From Acidobacteriota bacterium (GTDB lineage Bacteria > Acidobacteriota > Thermoanaerobaculia > Thermoanaerobaculales > Thermoanaerobaculaceae), in assembly GCA_003158745.1 (NCBI GenBank), contig PMLC01000039.1:62309-98400 (forward strand): a stretch of 36,092 bases of DNA, read 5' to 3'. Each line of letters starts with the position of its first letter. Position 1 is the first letter of the stretch. The position numbers and the translations under genes were made by a program. Below, one piece after another: positions 31,424 to 36,092 of the stretch. The notes beneath the pieces are model-generated. The model saw nothing but the letters and a program-made list of their open reading frames with translations. It was not told the DNA's origin and did no database searches.

Positions 31424-31535
31424 CTGACAGTTCACAGCTGACAGCTGACAGCTCCCCCACCCGTCCGCGGCTCCGGTTGGAGTGCCGTGAGGCGTCAGTT
31501 CTTGGCTGTCAGCTGTCAGCTGTGAGCTGTGGGCT
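31424..31535. repeat. inverted heptamer arrays (CTGACAG/GTCAGCT family)
   Basis: Left arm 31424-31455: CTGACAG, TTCACAG, CTGACAG, CTGACAG, CTCC. Right arm 31494-31535: GTCAGTT, CTTGGCT, GTCAGCT, GTCAGCT, GTGAGCT, GTGGGCT. The arms are reverse complements about 40 bases apart. The element fills the trpG-trpD gap inside the operon; the right arm ends 5 bases from the trpG stop. Confidence 0.92.
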
Positions 31536-31539
31536 AGCC

Positions 31540-32133
31540 TCACGCGGCCACCTTTGCCTTGACCCCCGCAAGGGCGAGGAAGTTGGCGAGCAGACGCTTG
31601 CCCCCCTGCGTCAGGTACGCCTCGGGGTGGAACTGGACGCCGAAGTGCGGCCGACTGCGGTGCGAGAGGCCCATCACGAGGCCGTCGTCGGTCCACGCCG
31701 TGACCTCGAGCTCGTGCGGAAGCGACTCCCGCTGCGCGACGAGGGAGTGATAGCGGGTTGCCATGAATGGGTTCCGTAACCCCGCAAACACGCCGAGGCC
31801 GCTGTGGTGCACCTCGGAGGTCTTGCCGTGGCGGGGCTCGGGGGCGCGCACGACGCGGCCGCCGCACGCCACCGCCAGCGCTTGGTGCCCGAGGCAGACC
31901 CCGAGCAGCGGCACGTCGGCCGCACTGCGGATCAGCTCCACACACACTCCGGCGGCCTCCGGCACGCCGGGGCCGGGCGACAGCACAATGGCGCGCGGCC
32001 GCAGGGCGAAGATCTCGGCGGCCGCGACGACGTCGTTGCGAATCACGCGCACCTCTTCGCTCTCCGCCAGCTCCCGCAGATACTGGACGAGGTTATAGGT
32101 GAACGAGTCGTAGTTGTCCACGAGCACGATCAA
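31540..32133 (-). CDS. trpG: anthranilate synthase glutamine amidotransferase subunit
   Basis: A 197-residue class I amidotransferase supplying ammonia to TrpE. The nucleophile is Cys80 in GVCLGHQ; His169 and Glu171 in FHPE complete the triad; LSPGPGVPEA forms the oxyanion region. The start is a TTG at 32133, which overlaps the trpE stop (TTGA) and has GAGGGG 7 bases upstream. The same protein class also serves p-aminobenzoate synthesis (PabA), so it could be shared, but its place between trpE and trpD argues for tryptophan. Confidence 0.95.
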   Translation of the reverse strand: MIVLVDNYDSFTYNLVQYLRELAESEEVRVIRNDVVAAAEIFALRPRAIVLSPGPGVPEAAGVCVELIRSAADVPLLGVCLGHQALAVACGGRVVRAPEPRHGKTSEVHHSGLGVFAGLRNPFMATRYHSLVAQRESLPHELEVTAWTDDGLVMGLSHRSRPHFGVQFHPEAYLTQGGKRLLANFLALAGVKAKVAA

Positions 32134-33608
32134 GGCTGCATCCCCTCAGCCAGACGGGCCGCGAAAGCCAGGGCCCGGGCCTTGTTCGCGCACTCGGCGA
32201 GTTCGCTTTCCGGCAGCGAGTCGAACACGATCCCCGCGCCCGCCTGGATGTGCAGGCCGCCCTTGGCGACCACGGCCGTCCGGATCGCGATGCAGGCGTC
32301 CATGTCGCCCCCAAAGTCGAAGTAGCCGACCGCCCCGCCGTACACGCCGCGGCGGAGGACCTCGAGTTGCTCGATCAGCTCCATCGCCCGCACCTTCGGG
32401 GCGCCGGTCAGCGTGCCGGCCGGGAAGCACGCCAACAGCACGTCGAGCGCGTCGTGCCCGGTTTCCAGGTCGCCCACGACCTCGCTCGTGAGGTGCATGA
32501 CCTGGGAGTAGCGCTCCACGTCCATGAAGCGCACGACCCTCACGCTGCCGGGCTTCGAAATCTTCCCGATGTCGTTCCGTCCAAGGTCCACCAGCATCAG
32601 GTGCTCGGCGCGCTCCTTCTCGTCGCCGGCAAGCTCGGCGGCCAGGCGCGCGTCCTCCGCCGCCGTGTGCCCGCGCTTGCGGGTGCCCGCGATCGGGCAC
32701 GTGGCCGCGTGGCTCCCACGCAAGCGAGCCAGCGTCTCCGGCGAGGAGCCGAGGATCTGTGCGTCGCCGGCGTCCATGTAGAACATGTATGGAGAGGGGT
32801 TCGCGATGCGGAGCGCCCTGTAGAAGGCGATCGGCGACGCAGTTGCGGGCCGCGACCACCGGCGCGAGAGCACGATCTGGAAGCACTCCCCGGCCCGGAT
32901 CTCCTCGCGCGCCCGCACGACCGCGGAGAGGAACCGCTCGTCCTCGGGGGCGACCCGCCACGACGCGTCGGGTTGCGCAGCCGCTTCGGCGACCGGCAGG
33001 GGTGCCGGACGTGCCTCGTCGAGGGGCGACGCCAGGACAACTTCCAGGCGGTCCAGGGCGGCGACGGCACGCTCATACGCAGCCTCGGCGCCCTCCTCGA
33101 CGCTCACCGTGGCGATCAACAGGAGCCGCTGGCGGACGCGGTCGAGGGCCGCGATCACCGGGTAGATCGCGAACCATGCGTCGGGCAGTCCCAGCGGGTC
33201 CGGAAGGTGAGCTGGGACCCGCTCGATGAGGCGCACGACGTCGTATCCGAACCAGCCAACGGCTCCGCCCGCGAACGGCGGCAGATCCTCGAGTGGCGCC
33301 CGGTCCTTGCCGGTGATCTCTCCCCGCAGGACGTCGAGCGGCGCACTCGCCACCTCTTCCCCGTCGATGGTCGCCTTGGATCCCCTCACCGCCACGACCC
33401 TCGCGGGATCGGCGCCGGCGAACGACCACCGCGCAACGCGCTCGCCTCCCTCGACGCTCTCCAGGAGGAACGGATGCCGGCCGGCCCGGGCGAGCCGCAG
33501 CAGCATCCCGGTCGGGGTCACGGTGTCGGCCGTCAACTCCCGAACCACGGGCACGAGGCGGTGGCGGCCGGCCAGCTCGACGAACCGGGCGCGCGAGGGC
33601 CGGATCAC
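32130..33608 (-). CDS. trpE: anthranilate synthase component I
   Basis: A 492-residue chorismate-utilising enzyme, first of the tryptophan branch. The N-terminal LLES motif (residues 48-51) is part of the tryptophan feedback site, so inhibition by Trp is expected. The chorismate domain shows RAGECFQIVLSRRW, NPSPYMFYMD, CPIAGTRKRGHT, LMLVDLGRNDIGKIS and GTLTGAPKVRAMELI. The start is GTG 33608 with GAGGAG 6 bases upstream; an ATG two bases further upstream is out of frame and meets a stop at once. A perfect 17-base palindrome touches the ribosome site. It overlaps trpG. Confidence 0.96.
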   Translation of the reverse strand: MIRPSRARFVELAGRHRLVPVVRELTADTVTPTGMLLRLARAGRHPFLLESVEGGERVARWSFAGADPARVVAVRGSKATIDGEEVASAPLDVLRGEITGKDRAPLEDLPPFAGGAVGWFGYDVVRLIERVPAHLPDPLGLPDAWFAIYPVIAALDRVRQRLLLIATVSVEEGAEAAYERAVAALDRLEVVLASPLDEARPAPLPVAEAAAQPDASWRVAPEDERFLSAVVRAREEIRAGECFQIVLSRRWSRPATASPIAFYRALRIANPSPYMFYMDAGDAQILGSSPETLARLRGSHAATCPIAGTRKRGHTAAEDARLAAELAGDEKERAEHLMLVDLGRNDIGKISKPGSVRVVRFMDVERYSQVMHLTSEVVGDLETGHDALDVLLACFPAGTLTGAPKVRAMELIEQLEVLRRGVYGGAVGYFDFGGDMDACIAIRTAVVAKGGLHIQAGAGIVFDSLPESELAECANKARALAFAARLAEGMQP

Positions 33609-33618
33609 ATGCTGCTCC

Positions 33619-33635
33619 TCAAGGCGTCGCCTTGA
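33619..33635 (-). promoter_or_regulatory. palindrome at the trpE ribosome binding site
   Basis: TCAAGGCG and CGCCTTGA flank one central base. As RNA it can fold into a 6-base stem TCAAGG/CCTTGA with a small loop; the last bases of the stem run into the GAGGAG Shine-Dalgarno sequence of trpE. It could be an operator or a translational control hairpin. No leader peptide with Trp codons is visible in the 73-base hisD-trpE gap. Confidence 0.45.
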
Positions 33636-33681
33636 ACGGACAAACTGCGTCCTCTACGAGCTACGATGGGAGCGGTCTCGC

Positions 33682-34971
33682 TCACACTTTGCCCCGGCTC
33701 CCCGCCCGGAGGGATTCCTCGTGCAACGTCAGCTTCTCCTGAAGCGCCAGGACACCCGCGGCGTGAGCCAGAGCGGGGTAACGGTGGGCGGCCACGCTCA
33801 CGACCGATGTCCGGTGCACGAAGTCCCAAACCCCGAGGGGCGAGGCGAACCGGGCCGCCCCGGTAGTCGGGAGCAGGTGGTTGATGCCGACCACGTAATC
33901 CCCGAGCGCCGACGCCGCCCACGGTCCCAGATAGACCGCGCCCGCCCTCTCGATGCCGTCGAGCAGCCGGAGCGGGTCGGAGACCAACAGCTCGACGTTC
34001 TCCGGGGCGATGCGGTTGACCACGTCGAGTGCCGCATCCATGTCGGGGACGAGCACGATCGCCCCCCAGTTCTTGATCGCAGCCCGCGCTGCGCTCTTCC
34101 TCGGCAAGGACCGAAGGCGCGCCGAAACCCGCCGCTCCACCTTCTCAGCCACCGCCTTCGACGGCGTCACCAGGACGGCGAGAGCGTCCGGGTCGTGCTC
34201 CGTCTGCGCCAGCATGTCGGCGGCGGCGATCGCGGCCTCGGCGTGGGAGTCCGCCACGACCACGATCTCGGAGGGGCCGCTCACGGCGTCCAGGCCGACG
34301 ACGCCGAAGACCGCGCGCTTGGCGGCGGCGACCCACCTACCGCCCGGCCCCACGATCTTCTCCACGGGAGTCACGGAGTCGGTGCCGTACGCAAGCGCGG
34401 CGACCGCGTGCGCGCCGCCCATGAGGTACACCTCGTGAAGGTCGAGCCGGTCGAGGAGGTAGCGGAGGTGGGGTGACGCCAGGAACGCCCTCGGCGGGGT
34501 GGCCACGGCGATCCTGGACACGCCGGCGACACGAGCGGGGACGACCGCCATCAGCAGTGAGGAGAGGTACACCGCCGAGCCCCCGGGTACGTACACGCCG
34601 AGCGACTCGATCGGCCGCACTCTGACTCCCAGATCGCCGCCGTCCCCTTCAAGTGTGAAGCCCTTGGGCATCTGCGGCTCGTGGTAGGCCTTGAGGTTCG
34701 CGAGCGCCAGCTCAATGGCGTTGATGAACTCCTCGCCGACCTCCTCGCCGCCCTGGACCGTGCCGCGAAGACGGAAGTCCCCCACCGGCAGGCCCTTGAG
34801 GTCGTGGCGCCGGACCAGGGCGACGAGCGCCTTGTCGCCCTGCTTCGCCACCGAGGCCACGATCTTGCGCGCCTTCTCCTCGATTTGAGGCGGAAGCACT
34901 TCAGCCATGCGCCTCTCGACCCTCGCCAGGTAGCGTTCCCCCTTCTCATCGTCACTGCGCCAGATCTTCAT
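33682..34971 (-). CDS. hisD: histidinol dehydrogenase-like protein with catalytic His replaced
   Basis: A 429-residue HisD-family protein. Zinc ligands known from E. coli HisD are conserved: Gln256 and His259 in AQTEHDPDA, Asp358 in GDYVVGINHLLPT, and the final His in LTLHEESL. VGPGGRWVAAAKRAVFG and VSGPSEIVVVADSHAE are family motifs. The catalytic pair Glu326-His327 of E. coli (APEHL) reads APENV here, Glu324-Asn325, so the general base His is lost. ATG 34971 has AGGGGA upstream. It lies alone, without other his genes, between aroDE and trpE. It may be a slow HisD, or a family member with another alcohol substrate. Confidence 0.85.
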   Translation of the reverse strand: MKIWRSDDEKGERYLARVERRMAEVLPPQIEEKARKIVASVAKQGDKALVALVRRHDLKGLPVGDFRLRGTVQGGEEVGEEFINAIELALANLKAYHEPQMPKGFTLEGDGGDLGVRVRPIESLGVYVPGGSAVYLSSLLMAVVPARVAGVSRIAVATPPRAFLASPHLRYLLDRLDLHEVYLMGGAHAVAALAYGTDSVTPVEKIVGPGGRWVAAAKRAVFGVVGLDAVSGPSEIVVVADSHAEAAIAAADMLAQTEHDPDALAVLVTPSKAVAEKVERRVSARLRSLPRKSAARAAIKNWGAIVLVPDMDAALDVVNRIAPENVELLVSDPLRLLDGIERAGAVYLGPWAASALGDYVVGINHLLPTTGAARFASPLGVWDFVHRTSVVSVAAHRYPALAHAAGVLALQEKLTLHEESLRAGSRGKV

Positions 34972-35155
34972 CGTTCCCCTCCCAGCTCGTCAGCCCCCAG
35001 GAACGCCCCGTCAGGCGATCACAGTCCCTTCCGCCCCCTACCGCCAGTCCTCCACCGGGTGCGGCCCATTCTCGCGCACGGGACCGCCTCTTGCCACCTC
35101 GGGCGGACGCCACGGCCCTGCGCGGGCCCGTCCCCGACCGTCGCGCAGCGCGCCA

Positions 35156-36092
35156 TCACTCGTCCCCATCCGCGAGTCCGACGGCGGCAGCCATTGCCCG
35201 GACCGGTGGCGGCGCGCCGGTCATCGCCGCGAACTGCGCCACGGCCTGGAAGAGCAACACGCTCCTTCCGCCCACGTACCGCCAGCCTTTGCGGGCCGCG
35301 AGCTGCTCGAGGAAGGTCGGAGCCTCGCCGTACGGCAGGTCGACGACAACAGCCCCTTCCGGGAGCCGCAACCGCTCCAACCACGGCGACGAGGCGCCGT
35401 CTGCGCCTGCCGGAGTGGCGTTGACCGCCACCCAAATTTCCTCGCTCGCGCCGATCTCGCCCGCCGAGACTCCGAGCCTCTTCGCCGCCGCCCCGGCGCG
35501 GCCCGGGTCGCGGGCGGCGATCGTCACATCGGCCCCGGCGAGCTGCAGCGCCACAGCCGCCGCGCGGGCCGCTCCGCCGGCACCGAGTACCAGCGCCCGA
35601 ACACCGGGTAGCTCCACCCCTTCGTCGGCCAGGACGCGGGTGATCCCGTCCATGTCCGTGCAGTCGCCGAGCACCTTGCCCGCCCGCGGCAGGACCGTGT
35701 TCACCGCCCCCGCCCGCTCGGCCCGCGGCGCCAGGAGCGTGCAGCGTCGGGCCGCCTCGCCCTTCCACGGCATCGTGATCGCGAATCCGCCCGCAGGCAG
35801 CCCGAGGTCGTCGAGCCACGACTCTCCGGCGGGCACGAGCAGCTCCTCGAGCTCCTCGACGTCACGCACCTCAAGAGGAACGAAGGCATTCGGCAGGCCG
35901 AGCGCGCGGTACGCTGCGGCGTGCATGCGCGGCGAGAGCGAGCTGCCGACCGCCGAGCCGAGGACGGCAAAGAGCCTGCGCGGACGGCCGCCGAGGTGGC
36001 CTATGAGGGCATCGAGCTCTAGCGGGACGAACTGCCCGGCGGCGCCGTGCCGCCCGGGGGCCCACGCTGCGTACCCGAGCGGCGCCCCGAGC
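35156..36092 (-). CDS. aroDE: 3-dehydroquinate dehydratase / shikimate dehydrogenase fusion (5' end outside window)
   Basis: The frame stays open to the window edge, so the N-terminal part is missing. The visible C-terminal domain is shikimate dehydrogenase: SLSPRMHAAAYRALGL (substrate site), ITMPWKGEAA with the catalytic Lys, GDCTDMDGI with the catalytic Asp (usually N-T-D; here C-T-D), and GAGGAARAAAVAL for NADP. Before it, LGYAAWAPGRHGAAGQFVPL resembles the C-terminal end of type I dehydroquinase (AroD), whose last helix follows an APGQ-like segment. So the gene looks like an AroD-AroE fusion performing steps 3 and 4 of the shikimate pathway. Being first in line before hisD and trpE, it feeds chorismate to the trp genes downstream. 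Confidence 0.8.
   Translation of the reverse strand, partial: LGAPLGYAAWAPGRHGAAGQFVPLELDALIGHLGGRPRRLFAVLGSAVGSSLSPRMHAAAYRALGLPNAFVPLEVRDVEELEELLVPAGESWLDDLGLPAGGFAITMPWKGEAARRCTLLAPRAERAGAVNTVLPRAGKVLGDCTDMDGITRVLADEGVELPGVRALVLGAGGAARAAAVALQLAGADVTIAARDPGRAGAAAKRLGVSAGEIGASEEIWVAVNATPAGADGASSPWLERLRLPEGAVVVDLPYGEAPTFLEQLAARKGWRYVGGRSVLLFQAVAQFAAMTGAPPPVRAMAAAVGLADGDE

Overview
This is a GC-rich bacterial chromosome segment with ordinary bacterial housekeeping genes. The TonB-dependent receptor carries an N-terminal carboxypeptidase-regulatory-like domain (Oar type), a protein class strongly expanded in Acidobacteriota. Together with the GC-rich codon use, this makes an acidobacterial origin (for example Thermoanaerobaculia, Holophagae or Vicinamibacteria) my best guess. 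That is an inference from gene style; there is no rRNA in the window.

Layout. 55-1140 (+): a GT4 glycosyltransferase. 1141-4239 (+): a well-formed sigma70-type promoter, a long structured leader and the receptor. 4373-12339 (+): an acyl-thioester cluster made of a short-chain reductase, a KAS III-like protein with an altered catalytic triad, an acyl-CoA ligase, an SCP-x-like thiolase and three different alpha/beta hydrolases. 12432-15763 (-): a YidB-like protein, an exported double helix-hairpin-helix protein, an RNB-family RNase and a DUF488 protein. 15920-17299 (+): a glycoside-hydrolase-like protein. 17378-24192 (-): a small pyrophosphatase-like protein, then a translation block that reads, in the direction of transcription, tRNA-Val(GAC), tRNA-Val(CAC), terminator, thrS, rpmI, rplT, pheS, pheT, zapB. 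infC is not in its usual place. 24458-26367 (-): another alpha/beta hydrolase and a lipoprotein with an Ig-like domain. 26595-36092 (-): an aromatic amino acid operon reading aroDE (fusion, cut by the window edge), hisD, trpE, trpG, trpD, trpC, trpF, trpB, trpA, mostly with 4-nt stop/start overlaps.

The most unusual signal lies between genes. At least eleven intergenic places carry degenerate tandem arrays with a strict period of 7 or 8 bases, in most cases as two inverted arms separated by about 12-230 bases. About seven motif families recur at distant loci: AGTGAAG, AAAGGTC/CCTTTGA, CTGACAG/CTGTCAA, GGTTCGT and CCCGGAC (period 7); GCAGAGGA and GTTCGAAC (period 8). Different families are often nested in one gap. 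One array, four perfect copies of CCCGGAC, sits in frame inside the acyl-CoA ligase gene. Others supply the stop codon of a hydrolase and the C-terminal residues and stop of trpF, and two loci interrupt the trp operon. This looks like a family of inverted short-period repeat elements that moves or is copied between gaps.

Other points of interest are a HisD whose catalytic His is replaced by Asn, a PheT without its N-terminal tRNA-binding (EMAP/OB) domain, a terminator placed just before thrS, and a palindrome touching the trpE ribosome binding site.
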